The notes under the pieces were generated by a model. The model was given only the letters and a program-made list of their open reading frames with translations. It searched no databases and was not told the origin of the DNA. 64,000 bases of DNA. It comes from Lysinibacillus composti (GTDB taxonomy: Bacteria > Bacillota > Bacilli > Bacillales_A > Planococcaceae). The position numbers and the translations under genes were made by a program. The stretch lies in NCBI RefSeq assembly GCF_016908465.1, contig NZ_JAFBDY010000003.1:124001-188000 (forward strand), given 5' to 3'. Shown here piece by piece: positions 19,687 to 28,632 of the stretch (positions are counted from its first letter, which is position 1; each line of letters begins with the position of its first letter).

Positions 19687-20794
19687 TTATTGTCCAATTC
19701 GAGTTCGTAAATAAGCATTAATGAAACCATCTAGTTCTCCGTCCATAACTCCTTGAACGTTACCAGTTTCAAAACTTGTACGGTGGTCTTTTACCATTGA
19801 ATATGGGTGGAAGACGTAAGAACGAATCTGTGAACCCCAGCCAATTTCTTTTTGCTCTCCGCGAATCGCATCTAACTCAGCTTGTTGTTTTTCAATTTCT
19901 AATTGATACAACTTCGCTTTTAACATGTTCATTGCTTTATCGCGGTTTTTAATTTGTGAACGCTCCGCCTGACATGATACGACAACACCTGTTGGGATAT
20001 GCGTAATACGAACAGCCGAGTCCGTCGTATTAATATGCTGTCCACCTGCACCTGTTGCACGATACGTATCAACTTTTAGATCTTCAGAACGGATATCGAT
20101 TTCAATCTCATTGTTAAATTCTGGCATGACATCACATGAAACAAAAGATGTATGACGACGACCTGCAGAATCAAAAGGCGAAATACGTACTAAACGATGT
20201 ACACCTTTTTCAGCTTTTAAATAACCATATGCATTGTGACCTTGGATTAACAATGTCACGGATTTAATCCCAGCTTCATCACCTGGTAAGTAATCCATTG
20301 TTTCTACTTTGAAACCGTGCTGTTCTGCCCAACGTGTATACATACGAAGAAGCATTGAGCCCCAATCCTGTGATTCCGTACCACCAGCACCTGGGTGAAG
20401 TTCTAAAATTGCATTGTTTTTATCATATGGTTCACTTAGAAGCATCTGTAATTCAAATGCATCCATTTTTTGTTGGAACTCAACAAGCTCGTTACTTAGC
20501 TCTTCTTGCAGCTCTTCATCTGGTTCTTCCTTTAGTAGCTCCAAAGTCATTTCTAAATTTTCATGCGTATCCACTAAGTCATTAAATTCATTCACAACTG
20601 CTTTTAGAGCATTGGCTTCATTAATAACTGTCTGTGCTGCATTTTGGTCATTCCAAAAGTCTGGCATTAACATCATTTCATCTAATTCTTGAATACGTGC
20701 CTCTTTGTTCTCTAAGTCAAAGAGACCCCCTGAAGTCCGCCAGTTTCTTGGCTGAAGTTTCTAAAACATTTCTTACATCTGCAAATTCAAACAT
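19687..20794 (-). CDS. prfB: Peptide chain release factor 2, with programmed +1 frameshift
   Basis: RF2 releases peptides at UGA and UAA. The gene begins with ATG at 20794 (GGAGG 9 nt upstream) and reads 25 codons to an in-frame TGA at 20717-20719. A +1 shift on CTT-TGA-C joins the main frame, giving 368 residues in all. The main frame contains the UGA-recognition tripeptide region near [10 protein letters not shown] and the catalytic GGQ in [12 protein letters not shown]. Low RF2 slows reading of the UGA and favours the shift, so the protein regulates itself. Not a pseudogene. It lies downstream of secA, as in B. subtilis. Confidence 0.97.
20717..20731 (-). promoter_or_regulatory. RF2 autoregulatory frameshift site
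   Basis: The minus strand carries an internal Shine-Dalgarno-like AGGGGG (20726-20731), a 3-nt spacer, then CTT TGA C. This is the classical arrangement for +1 slippage on CUU at an RF2 stop codon. Confidence 0.95.
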
Positions 20795-20826
20795 TAATCA
20801 TTTCCTCCGTACAAATAAAATTGAGA

Positions 20827-20859
20827 AAACCGGGCTGCCAACTTTGACAGCCGCGGTTT
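20827..20859 (-). terminator. terminator after secA
   Basis: AAACCG-GGCTG / CAGCC-GCGGTTT with a loop of about 10 nt, followed by T-rich sequence on the minus strand. It separates secA from prfB. Confidence 0.65.
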
Positions 20860-20877
20860 ATACATAAAAAACCTTAA

Positions 20878-23388
20878 TTAATTCGTTACACCGTGACAGT
20901 TTTTAAACTTCTTGCCACTTCCACAAGGACATAAATCATTTCGACCAATCGTTTCAACTTTACGAACCGGTTGTTTTTTCTTTGGTGCTGCATCATCTTC
21001 TTTTGGGTTAACTGCTTGTCCCTTTGCAACTTCTTCACGTTCTAAGTTGTTGCGGATTTGTGCTTTCATCGCATATTTCGTTACATCTTCACGAATTGAA
21101 TGCTTCATATCTTCAAACATCGCAAAGCCTTCGTTTTCATATTCACGTAATGGGTCAGTTTGTCCATAAGCACGTAGGTGAATCCCTTGACGTAACTGAT
21201 CCATTGCATCGATATGATCAATCCATTTTGTATCAATTGAACGAAGTAAAATAACCTTTTCGAACTCACGCATACGTTCTGGCGTAAGTTGTTCTTCTTT
21301 CTCATTGTAGCTTTCTTGAACTTTAGAGTAAATGAAGTTAATGATTTCTTCAGGGGATTTCCCTTCAAGGTCACTAGCTTTAATAACCCCTTCATCTAAA
21401 AGGTTAGCTTGAATATAATCTTCAAGTGCTTTAAAGTTCCAATCTTTTTGATCACCTTGTGTATGGATCTGCACAATCTCTTCGATTGATTCTTGAATCA
21501 TTCCCTCAACTAGGCCGCGCATATTTTCAGTTTCGAGAACTTCCGCACGTTCTTTGTAAATGACTTCACGTTGTTGACGTAGAACATCATCGTATTGTAA
21601 TAATCGTTTACGCGCATCAAAGTTGTTACCTTCTACACGTTTTTGTGCACCTTCAACTGCTTTCGAAACCATTTTGGACTGTATCGGTTGAGTATCATCC
21701 ATACCCAATCTTGTCATCATATTTTTCATATTGTCTGAACCGAAACGACGCATCAATTCATCTTCAAGTGATAAATAGAATTGCGTTACACCAGGGTCCC
21801 CTTGACGTCCAGAACGACCACGTAACTGGTTATCAATACGGCGAGATTCATGGCGTTCAGTCCCAATGACAGCTAAGCCACCGACTTCCAATACACCTTC
21901 ACCTAATTTAATATCCGTACCACGACCTGCCATGTTTGTGGCAATCGTTACCGAACCTTTTTTCCCAGCATCGGCGATAATTTCCGCCTCACGTTCATGA
22001 TTTTTCGCATTTAACACGTTGTGAGGAATTTTATGTCTATCTAAAAGTTGAGAAATGATTTCAGAAGTTTCAATCGCAACTGTCCCAACTAAAACAGGTT
22101 GTCCGATTTTATGACGCTCTGCGATATCAGCAGCAACCGCCTCGAACTTACCTTTCATAGACGCAAAAATTAAATCTGCACGGTCATCACGTTGAATCGG
22201 TCTATTTGTTGGGATTACGACAACATTCATATTATAAATGTTACGGAATTCCTCTTCTTCCGTTTTCGCTGTACCTGTCATACCAGATAGCTTTTGATAC
22301 ATACGGAAGTAGTTTTGGAATGTAATTGTTGCCATTGTCATCGATTCATTTTGAATGTCTACACCTTCTTTAGCCTCGATTGCTTGGTGTAAACCATCTG
22401 AATAACGACGGCCTTTCATTAAACGCCCTGTGAAACTATCAACAATGATAATCTCGCCCTCTTGCACGACATAATCTACATCAAGGTGCATAGACACGTG
22501 TGCTTTCAACGATTGATTGATCGCATGAAGTAAACGTACATGAGTTAAATCAAATAGGTTGTCAATACCGAAGGCACGCTCCGCTTTTGCAATCCCACTT
22601 TCTGTTAATGTAACGCCCTTAGTTGTTTCTTCATAGGAGTAATCCTCTTCTGCCTTTAACATACGAACGAAAGCATTTGATTGTACATAAAGTTTTGCTG
22701 TACGACCGGCTTGACCAGAAATAATAAGAGGTGTACGCGCTTCATCGATTAAAATGGAGTCAACTTCATCGATTACGGCATAATGTAGCTCACGTTGTAC
22801 TCGCTCTTCTTTATAAAGCACCATGTTATCACGTAAATAGTCAAAACCTAATTCGTTGTTTGTGCTATATGTAATATCTGCTGCATAGGCTTCGCGTTTC
22901 TCTTCTTTTGAAAGGCTATTTAAGTTTAAACCAACTGTTAACCCTAAAAAGTTATAAAGTTCACCCATTTCACCTGCATCACGGCTTGCAAGGTATTCGT
23001 TGACTGTTACAACGTGCACGCCTTTGCCAGTGATTGCATTGAGGTAAACAGCCATTGTGGCAGTTAACGTTTTACCTTCCCCTGTTTTCATCTCAGAAAT
23101 ATTTCCATCATGTAATGCCGCTGCACCCATAATTTGCACACGGTATGGAAACATCCCTAATACACGGCGAGCGGCTTCACGACAAACCGCAAACGCTTCA
23201 GGAAGAAGTTGGTCTAAAGATTCTCCATTTTCATAACGCTCTTTAAATTCAATTGTTTTTGCTTTTAACGCATCATCCGATAATTGTTCCATTGGAGATG
23301 CAAATGACTCAACTCGATCAGCAATCTTTTCTAATTTCTTTACTTCTTTTTTATTGAAATCAAATAATTTATTTAAAATGTTCGCCAT
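20878..23388 (-). CDS. secA: Preprotein translocase ATPase SecA (SecA1)
   Basis: An 836-residue motor that drives unfolded proteins through SecYEG. Walker A is MKTGEGKT (~100). The DEAD-type site is [21 protein letters not shown], and helicase motif VI is [13 protein letters not shown]. The C-terminal zinc tail is [17 protein letters not shown], which binds lipids or partners in housekeeping SecA. I choose the ATG at 23388 ([10 protein letters not shown]), the usual SecA start, though its ribosome site (GGGATG) is weak. An in-frame ATG at 23421 would add 11 residues. A second SecA is at 55577. Confidence 0.97.
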   Translation of the reverse strand: MANILNKLFDFNKKEVKKLEKIADRVESFASPMEQLSDDALKAKTIEFKERYENGESLDQLLPEAFAVCREAARRVLGMFPYRVQIMGAAALHDGNISEMKTGEGKTLTATMAVYLNAITGKGVHVVTVNEYLASRDAGEMGELYNFLGLTVGLNLNSLSKEEKREAYAADITYSTNNELGFDYLRDNMVLYKEERVQRELHYAVIDEVDSILIDEARTPLIISGQAGRTAKLYVQSNAFVRMLKAEEDYSYEETTKGVTLTESGIAKAERAFGIDNLFDLTHVRLLHAINQSLKAHVSMHLDVDYVVQEGEIIIVDSFTGRLMKGRRYSDGLHQAIEAKEGVDIQNESMTMATITFQNYFRMYQKLSGMTGTAKTEEEEFRNIYNMNVVVIPTNRPIQRDDRADLIFASMKGKFEAVAADIAERHKIGQPVLVGTVAIETSEIISQLLDRHKIPHNVLNAKNHEREAEIIADAGKKGSVTIATNMAGRGTDIKLGEGVLEVGGLAVIGTERHESRRIDNQLRGRSGRQGDPGVTQFYLSLEDELMRRFGSDNMKNMMTRLGMDDTQPIQSKMVSKAVEGAQKRVEGNNFDARKRLLQYDDVLRQQREVIYKERAEVLETENMRGLVEGMIQESIEEIVQIHTQGDQKDWNFKALEDYIQANLLDEGVIKASDLEGKSPEEIINFIYSKVQESYNEKEEQLTPERMREFEKVILLRSIDTKWIDHIDAMDQLRQGIHLRAYGQTDPLREYENEGFAMFEDMKHSIREDVTKYAMKAQIRNNLEREEVAKGQAVNPKEDDAAPKKKQPVRKVETIGRNDLCPCGSGKKFKNCHGVTN

Positions 23389-23472
23389 GAATTTCACATC
23401 CCATATAGTCTCATCTTCCATTTTATCATCTATTCTATATTAGGTGCAAATACCCTCCTTTTATATGGTTTT

Positions 23473-23605
23473 TATGTACATGGTATTAAGATGTTTTGGT
23501 GCAGATTTTTGAATTAGAGTGTATACCTGGTACTCGTATAATTTGGAATTTTTCGAATTGAATATGTACTTGGTACCCATTAAATCGGGAATAATTCTGA
23601 GTTCT
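23473..23605. repeat. degenerate tandem words upstream of secA
   Basis: Three related segments start at 23473, 23522 and 23563. Each opens TATGTACATGGTA or TATACCTGGTAC or TATGTACTTGGTAC, and ends with GAATTTTTGAATT-like sequence. Period is 41-49 nt. No coding potential. Confidence 0.5.
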
Positions 23606-23748
23606 CAAAATTACGTGAGTCCAAGCTAATTTGATTAAATCAAGAGCGATTTGGGCAGATGTAGTAAAGTACAGTTTTAATGACGAAATTTATGGTCAGA
23701 TGGTACACTCGAGATGAAAACATTTCCATTATAAGGAGCGAAATTAAG

Positions 23749-24180
23749 ATGGCAATCGAAGTATATTTCAATTTTAATGGTAATTGTCGTGAAGCAGCAG
23801 AGTTTTATGCAGAAGCATTCAAAGTAGAAAAACCTCAAATTATGACATTCGGTGAGGCGAATAACGATCCGAATTTCACGGTTCCTGAAGAGGCAAAAGA
23901 TTTAGTCATGCATACTCGATTAGATATCCGAGGAAGCAGAATCATGTTCTCCGATACATGGCCAGGTTCTCCATTTACGGTTGGAAACAACATCACTGTG
24001 GCAGTAGTAGATTCAGATGAAGACTTTTTAAGATCATCATTTAAAGCTCTATCTGAAGGTGGCAATGTCGTCATGGAACTTCAAGAAACATTTTGGAGCA
24101 AAGTCTACGGAAGCCTAGTGGACAAATTCGGTGTAACTTGGCAATTCAGCCATGAAAATGGTGAAGATTATTCGATTTAA
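23749..24180 (+). CDS. PhnB-like VOC superfamily protein
   Basis: A 143-residue protein of the glyoxalase/bleomycin-resistance (VOC) fold, PhnB subgroup. It shows YFNFNGNCREAAEFYAEAF at the start and FGVTWQFSHE near the end. Members are small dimeric enzymes or binding proteins; the substrate is not readable and metal ligands typical of active glyoxalase I are incomplete. The ATG at 23749 follows AAGGAG at ideal spacing; an upstream in-frame ATG at 23680 has none. It sits alone, with its own terminator. Confidence 0.8.
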   Translation: MAIEVYFNFNGNCREAAEFYAEAFKVEKPQIMTFGEANNDPNFTVPEEAKDLVMHTRLDIRGSRIMFSDTWPGSPFTVGNNITVAVVDSDEDFLRSSFKALSEGGNVVMELQETFWSKVYGSLVDKFGVTWQFSHENGEDYSI

Positions 24181-24199
24181 TTTTAATATGATGAAAAAC

Positions 24200-24240
24200 A
24201 GCCTAAAATCCTGCTTTCGGAGCGGATTTTAGGCTTTTAG
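24200..24240 (+). terminator. terminator after the VOC gene
   Basis: AGCCTAAAATCC / GGATTTTAGGCT forms a perfect 12-bp stem with a 12-nt loop, followed by TTTT. Confidence 0.88.
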
Positions 24241-24298
24241 TTTGGTGTATTTTGAGTTGGCGAACGGTTTTTTGTTTCTTGTATAGATTTTGCGTACG

Positions 24299-24420
24299 GT
24301 TTTGTTCACTTGGAAAAGCTTATGTTTACTTACGAGCTAGTTATGTTTACTTAGACTGTATTACGTTCGCTTACGAGCCAGTTATGTTCACTTAGAAAAA
24401 TTCACGTTCAGTTACGAACC
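24299..24420. repeat. degenerate ~20-nt tandem word array
   Basis: Six consecutive units of about 20 nt share GTTYRCTTA. They alternate between TTATGTTTACTTACGAGC-like and TTATGTTCACTTAGAAA-like forms. It lies between the VOC terminator and the small membrane-protein gene and has no coding signal. Confidence 0.55.
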
Positions 24421-24470
24421 GAAATTGGCTTAAGAAATGAACTTTAACGGTTAAGTTGGATTGCGAAACA

Positions 24471-24773
24471 TCAATTCCGACTATTAGCGATAACAGCACC
24501 AATTACATAAGACATCATATGACCAATGTAAATCGCCGTAATTAACCCAAATGCAACCATTGAATGAAACACAAAAAGCGAAAGAAACCAAGTAACGAAA
24601 ATAACGACTAGTGAGCCCATCCAGCTGTAAGAACGAGCCAAATGATCGTTTTGGATAAATCGCTCATCTAAAGCCTTTTTCTTTTTCACCATTTTTCTAG
24701 TGAAATAAAAACTACCAACGATAATTGCAGCTAAGCCAATCCAAAAAAGTAGCGCTACCCAAAAGTTATCCAT
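24471..24773 (-). CDS. small membrane protein paired with an XRE regulator
   Basis: A 100-residue protein with three hydrophobic segments (~7-25, ~50-70, ~73-95) separated by a basic loop RKMVKKKK. It overlaps the upstream regulator gene by 8 nt. Pairs of a ~70-aa XRE regulator and a small three-helix membrane protein are frequent in Bacillales genomes. The membrane partner is usually uncharacterised. No specific function is claimed. Confidence 0.65.
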   Translation of the reverse strand: MDNFWVALLFWIGLAAIIVGSFYFTRKMVKKKKALDERFIQNDHLARSYSWMGSLVVIFVTWFLSLFVFHSMVAFGLITAIYIGHMMSYVIGAVIANSRN

Positions 24774-24975
24774 TCTTTTCCTCCTCCTCGAAAATAAACA
24801 CGTCTTCGATCCTGCACATAAACACCTTAGAAATTTTATATGCGAGCATTATGGATGGGTTATATCTCCCCTTCTCCAATGAGATAATCGTCTGTCTGGA
24901 AACTTCAAGTCGTTCTGCTAACTCATCTTGGGTTAAATCATAAATTGTACGAAGATCCTTGATGCGATTTTGCAC
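24766..24975 (-). CDS. short XRE-family transcriptional regulator
   Basis: A 69-residue protein that is almost entirely one helix-turn-helix domain (LTQDELAERLEVSRQTIISLEKG), of the YozG/YvaO-like minimal repressor kind. The start is GTG at 24975 with GAGGTGATG upstream. A palindromic operator overlaps its own -10 element, so it very likely represses this two-gene operon. Confidence 0.85.
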   Translation of the reverse strand: MQNRIKDLRTIYDLTQDELAERLEVSRQTIISLEKGRYNPSIMLAYKISKVFMCRIEDVFIFEEEEKNG

Positions 24976-24993
24976 TTCATCACCTCAATTAAA

Positions 24994-25044
24994 TGTAAAA
25001 TTAACTTTACGTAAAGGATACTTTACACTCATCACTGATGTCAA
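24994..25044 (-). promoter_or_regulatory. promoter and operator of the XRE/membrane-protein operon
   Basis: A consensus -35 TTGACA (25039-25044, minus strand) and -10 TATCCT (25015-25020) are 18 nt apart. The perfect palindrome GTAAAG-n4-CTTTAC (25011-25026) covers the -10, and a second copy GTAAA-n6-TTTAC adjoins it at 24995-25010. This is a textbook autorepression layout. Confidence 0.7.
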
Positions 25045-25174
25045 GTAGGCTTTACATTTCATTAAGAAAAACCTTCCACAAAATTCTACATATATTATGA
25101 AAAGAGTAAATGTTTATTGCGCTTAAAGCGAAACGGCAACCAGGTTTTTATCACATTGGGAAGAAGGTTACTTG

Positions 25175-26086
25175 ATGGGAAATGAAAGTTCAAAGCTAAC
25201 CTCGTACTTATTGTTAGCGCTGTTGGTGGTCATCTGGGGAGCGAGCTGGCCAATCTATAAAATGGGTGTACACTTCATGCCGCCTCTGCTTTTTGCAGGA
25301 ATCCGCGCATTTGTTGGGGGCGTAATTTTATTCATGATTGCTTGGAAAAGTCGACATTTACTTAGGTTTAAGGAGAACTGGAAATACTATAGCATTTCCG
25401 CCATCCTTAACATGGTGTTATATCTAGGCATCCAAACAATCGGGCTCGTATACTTACCTGGGGGACTTTTCTCAGTTTTAGTTTATTTCCAACCGGTGTT
25501 ACTTGGAATCCTAGCGTGGATTTTTTTAGGAGAAGACATGACCTCGTTTAAGATTATTGGACTCGTCATAGGATTTATCGGGATATTCTTCGCAAGTTTT
25601 GACGGATTGGCCATCCACGTTTCCGCAATCGGTGTCACACTTGCATTGTTAACTGCACTCGTCTGGGCAAGCGGTGTGATCTATGTGAAGAAAAATAATC
25701 AAAGAGTCAATTCATTCTGGATGGTCGTCATGCAGCTTATTCTGGGGGGAGCCGTATTATTAGGTTCCAGCTTCCTATTTGAAGATTTCAATGCAATTCA
25801 ATGGAATGGAAAACTGATTGGAAGTATCGTTTGGGGATCAACTGCTGGCATGGCAGTGGCGCAAGTTCTTTATTTCAAGCTGATTAATGAAGGCGAGGCA
25901 AGTAAAGTTGGTGCATTCACCTTTTTAGTGCCGATTTTAGCCGTGCTCATCAGTGCTGCATTCTTTGATGAAGCCATTACATCGACATTATTTATCGGGA
26001 TGGTATTCGTGGGGATGAGTATATATTTAGTGAATATGAAACCGCGCAAGTTCGCAATACGGGATAAAATCAAAAAAACAACTTAG
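25175..26086 (+). CDS. EamA/DMT family transporter
   Basis: A 303-residue protein with ten hydrophobic helices arranged as two EamA repeats. Residues ~8-140 begin LLALLVVIWGASWPIYKMG, and residues ~150-290 begin VTLALLTALVWASGVIYVKK. The family exports amino acids, nucleobases and other metabolites; the substrate is not predictable. ATG at 25175 follows AGAAGG by 7 nt; a TTG directly before it is an alternative. Monocistronic, ending in a terminator shared with hpf. Confidence 0.87.
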   Translation: MGNESSKLTSYLLLALLVVIWGASWPIYKMGVHFMPPLLFAGIRAFVGGVILFMIAWKSRHLLRFKENWKYYSISAILNMVLYLGIQTIGLVYLPGGLFSVLVYFQPVLLGILAWIFLGEDMTSFKIIGLVIGFIGIFFASFDGLAIHVSAIGVTLALLTALVWASGVIYVKKNNQRVNSFWMVVMQLILGGAVLLGSSFLFEDFNAIQWNGKLIGSIVWGSTAGMAVAQVLYFKLINEGEASKVGAFTFLVPILAVLISAAFFDEAITSTLFIGMVFVGMSIYLVNMKPRKFAIRDKIKKTT

Positions 26087-26097
26087 AAGATATAAAA

Positions 26098-26123
26098 AAG
26101 GGCTCCCAATTACGAGAGCCCTT
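26098..26123. terminator. bidirectional terminator between eamA-type gene and hpf
   Basis: AAGGGCTC / GAGCCCTT, an 8-bp stem with a 10-nt loop, with A and T tracts on the two sides. Confidence 0.85.
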
Positions 26124-26134
26124 GCATTGAATGA

Positions 26135-26686
26135 TTAATTTGTTTCAATTAAGCCATATTTTCCGTCTCGACGTTTGTACACAATGTTTGTACCATTAGA
26201 TTCAGCATCAGTGTAGATGTAGAAATCATGGCCAAGTAGATTCATTTGAAGAACGGCTTCTTCTTGATCCATTGGTTTTAAGTCGAATTGTTTTGTACGA
26301 ACGATTGGGAAATCTTCTTCTTCAACAATTGTTCCAGTTGCGGCTACTTCCTGTGCAAAGTAAACACCCACGCCTTCACGTTCACGGAACTTACGGTTTA
26401 CTTTTGTTTTATGTTTACGAATTTGACGTTCTAATTTATCAACTATTAAATCGATTGCTGCATACATATCATCATGACGTTCTTCTGCGCGAAGTGTCAC
26501 ACTTTTTAAAGGAATAGTTACTTCTACTTTCGTTTGTTTATCGTTATAAACCTTTAGATTGACATTAGCGTTTGCGTTTAAATCATCGTTGAAATAACGT
26601 TCGATTTTCTCAATTTTATTTTCAACGTGTTCGCGAATCGCTGGAGTTACCTCAATGTTTTCACCACGAATGTTAAAGTTTAGCAT
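26135..26686 (-). CDS. hpf: Ribosome hibernation promoting factor, long form
   Basis: A 183-residue protein of the long HPF type (B. subtilis YvyD). An N-terminal S30AE domain (~1-100) binds the decoding centre. A C-terminal dimerisation domain (~125-180, PMDQEEAVLQMNLLGHDFYIY) joins two 70S ribosomes into inactive 100S particles. AGGAGG precedes the ATG. A sigma-H-type promoter lies about 35-60 nt upstream, fitting stationary-phase expression. Confidence 0.96.
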   Translation of the reverse strand: MLNFNIRGENIEVTPAIREHVENKIEKIERYFNDDLNANANVNLKVYNDKQTKVEVTIPLKSVTLRAEERHDDMYAAIDLIVDKLERQIRKHKTKVNRKFREREGVGVYFAQEVAATGTIVEEEDFPIVRTKQFDLKPMDQEEAVLQMNLLGHDFYIYTDAESNGTNIVYKRRDGKYGLIETN

Positions 26687-26720
26687 GTAAACTCCTCCTT
26701 TATTGACCTATGTTATTTAT

Positions 26721-26748
26721 ATTCTCCAATTAACTTAATAAATCCTTC
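26721..26748 (-). promoter_or_regulatory. sigma-H promoter of hpf
   Basis: The minus strand reads GAAGGATTT, 12 nt, then GGAGAAT, matching the sigma-H consensus RNAGGAWWW-n12-RNNGAAT. B. subtilis yvyD is known to be under sigma-H and sigma-B; no clear sigma-B site was found. Confidence 0.7.
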
Positions 26749-26802
26749 ATTAAAAGAGAACCTTTTTTCAATTTCCGACAAAATCTTCACAAAAAGTTAA
26801 CA

Positions 26803-27186
26803 TTACCGCGTCTTTGCTAGCACTTCTTTTCTTCGCCGTTGCTTCATTTCAAAGATGATTAACTCCTCAATATCAGGTTGATCTGGTAATGATACACCAT
26901 ACTGTTTCCCACGTCCTAAAGGCTTCACCCACATCACTTGCCCAGCGGCTTTGATGTTAGTGACATCAAGTATAAACTCGACTTTCAGAATTGAATTATT
27001 TTGAACACGTTCCTTAATTTCACCTTCAAGGTACATTTTTATACCTTTCGGGCTGATGTCAAGAATCTGGCAAGGTGACTTCATTGGTTCTTGGTTTTCA
27101 GTAGCTTCTTTTTGGATGATTGTAAAACTAGCATCAATCGGATCATTGAATACAAATCGGAAACTTTCTTTACGTTTGAATTGCAT
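26803..27186 (-). CDS. PilZ domain protein, probable c-di-GMP receptor
   Basis: A 127-residue single-domain PilZ protein. Both ligand motifs are present: RKESFR near residue 5 (RxxxR) and DISPKG (D/NxSxxG) at ~41. It should therefore bind cyclic di-GMP. It lacks the N-terminal YcgR domain of flagellar brakes. Placement next to the flagellar cluster suggests a link to motility, which is inference. ATG at 27186 has GGAGG 7 nt upstream; an open frame upstream of this is not supported. Confidence 0.85.
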   Translation of the reverse strand: MQFKRKESFRFVFNDPIDASFTIIQKEATENQEPMKSPCQILDISPKGIKMYLEGEIKERVQNNSILKVEFILDVTNIKAAGQVMWVKPLGRGKQYGVSLPDQPDIEELIIFEMKQRRRKEVLAKTR

Positions 27187-27328
27187 AGGAATTCCTCCAA
27201 CATGGATCTTTCTTAATTTGATTATCTGTATTAAATTGGAATTTGTCCAGATGGGAAGTTGGGGTAATTTTGTGGAATTTGTGACAGAAAAAGTGAGCAA
27301 TTCTGTTTAATAAAGTACACGCGATATA

Positions 27329-27356
27329 ACCTGCTCAAATAATCCTTCGAGCAGGT
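27329..27356. other. perfect 8-bp inverted repeat in the PilZ leader region
   Basis: ACCTGCTC-n12-GAGCAGGT lies between the 79-aa gene and the PilZ gene. No T run follows on either strand, so a poor terminator or an operator are both possible. Confidence 0.35.
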
Positions 27357-27442
27357 AAATGAATCATTTTGCATTCGTTCTCTACATGTTTATCGGTCGC
27401 ATGCGATGCCAGTAATGTGATACTCACACCTATTTCTCTTTT

Positions 27443-27682
27443 CTAATGAACAATAGAGTGTAATTGCTTTTCTAATAAATGAACTTCACTTTTTAATTTA
27501 TTAAATTGAGCATTTAACTGTTCATTTTCTAGCGAAGTGAGATTATCATTTGCAACGTATTGAGCAATTCTTTTCATTTCAAGTAGTTTAAATTCTATTT
27601 CTTCTAAGATAAGATCTTGTTTTTTAAACCATTCAAGCTGTTGTACAAGAAATTGTTTACGTTCCTTTTCTTCTTTTTCCAT
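27443..27682 (-). CDS. small charged helical protein in the flagellar cluster
   Basis: A 79-residue, highly charged protein predicted to be all helix (EEKERKQFLVQQLEWFKKQ, then LLEKQLHSIVH at the end). ATG at 27682 follows GGAGG by 5 nt; a TTG four codons earlier overlaps that site. It lies beyond a terminator downstream of fliS, so it may have separate expression. It could be a minor flagellar chaperone by position, but there is no sequence proof. Confidence 0.5.
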   Translation of the reverse strand: MEKEEKERKQFLVQQLEWFKKQDLILEEIEFKLLEMKRIAQYVANDNLTSLENEQLNAQFNKLKSEVHLLEKQLHSIVH

Positions 27683-27722
27683 CAGTTCCTCCAATAGACT
27701 ATTTTGATAAAGTTGAATTAGT

Positions 27723-27760
27723 AAAAAAGACTGTTCAGAAATATTACACTTTCTGGACAG
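27723..27760 (-). terminator. terminator after fliS
   Basis: CTGTCCAGAAA / TTTCTGAACAG on the minus strand with an 8-nt loop, followed by TCTTTTTT. Confidence 0.8.
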
Positions 27761-27799
27761 CCCTTCTTAACTCTAATTGTTGTTATGAATACTCAAATA

Positions 27800-28204
27800 T
27801 TAAACTTGTTGTACATTGCTAAATTGTTGCTGACGAGTCACTTGAATGACTTGTTTCCATGTGTCACGGAATTCCGTTGTTAAGCCCATTACTTCGTCGA
27901 TGATATCCGTATCATTTTTAGTATTCGCCTCTATTAGACGACGATTCATATAATCGTATAAAGGAAGCATTTGTTTTGAAACATCAAGATCCATGTTTAA
28001 GGTAACCATTAATTCCGAAATAATCGCTTGCGCTTTTTTTAGATTTGTATTTTTCGCTTCAATATCTTTTGCTTCAATCGCTTTTTTGGCTTGTAATAAA
28101 AATTTTAAACAACCATTGTAAAGCATTAACGTTAATTCACCTGGTGAAGCAGTTGTTACACTATTTTGTTTATATGCATTAAATGCAGTATTTGGGGCTA
28201 CCAT
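27800..28204 (-). CDS. fliS: Flagellin chaperone FliS
   Basis: A 134-residue helical-bundle protein with the FliS hallmarks AYKQNSVTTASPGELTLMLY at the start and LPLYDYMNRRL in the middle. FliS binds the C-terminal D0 segment of flagellin and keeps it export-ready; here it would have to serve three flagellins of very different size. ATG at 28204 has AGGAG 8 nt upstream. It follows fliT, 54 nt away. Confidence 0.93.
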   Translation of the reverse strand: MVAPNTAFNAYKQNSVTTASPGELTLMLYNGCLKFLLQAKKAIEAKDIEAKNTNLKKAQAIISELMVTLNMDLDVSKQMLPLYDYMNRRLIEANTKNDTDIIDEVMGLTTEFRDTWKQVIQVTRQQQFSNVQQV

Positions 28205-28258
28205 TATTGTCACTCCTATTAGTTTGATATGAACGTCTATTAAACGTTCATATTTTAA

Positions 28259-28618
28259 TTACTTCTTCTTATCGTAGTACATTCCATCCATCACACGAAT
28301 GGATGCATACGGATTAATATATTGCTTTTCACTTTTCTTTGAGTTTTGAAGATTTTTCAAATCGTTTTTTACTTCTTGCATAACGCAATCAAGTCGGTTA
28401 CGAATACCTTGATCTAGTTCTATTAACATGGCGTGCGTTTTATTTTGTGCATTTAATTGAATTTCTTCTTTTTGAAGTATCTCAATCAATTTCCCTCGTT
28501 GATCAAGAAGTTGATTAATTTCTTCTATATAACTATCTCTTTCATTACCTTTTACAGTATCGTTTAATTTTTGATATAACTTAGCAGAAAGTTGTAATAA
28601 TTGTTGTAAGTTGTCCAT
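28259..28618 (-). CDS. fliT: Flagellar protein FliT
   Basis: A 119-residue helical protein (LSAKLYQKLND, then IEEINQLLDQRGKLIE) matching the FliT chaperone in length and place. FliT escorts the FliD cap to the export gate. Its order here is fliD-fliT-fliS in the direction of transcription, whereas B. subtilis has fliD-fliS-fliT. Start at 28618, 14 nt after fliD. Sequence similarity in this family is low, so position carries much of the weight. Confidence 0.8.
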   Translation of the reverse strand: MDNLQQLLQLSAKLYQKLNDTVKGNERDSYIEEINQLLDQRGKLIEILQKEEIQLNAQNKTHAMLIELDQGIRNRLDCVMQEVKNDLKNLQNSKKSEKQYINPYASIRVMDGMYYDKKK

Positions 28619-28632
28619 AGTTTAAACCCCGA

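Noticed and set aside
20676-20794. prfB as a frameshifted pseudogene
   Set aside because: The in-frame TGA sits in the conserved RF2 programmed frameshift context.
24299-24420. A CRISPR array, given regular ~20-nt units
   Set aside because: Units are degenerate, directly adjacent and without constant spacers; no cas genes are present.
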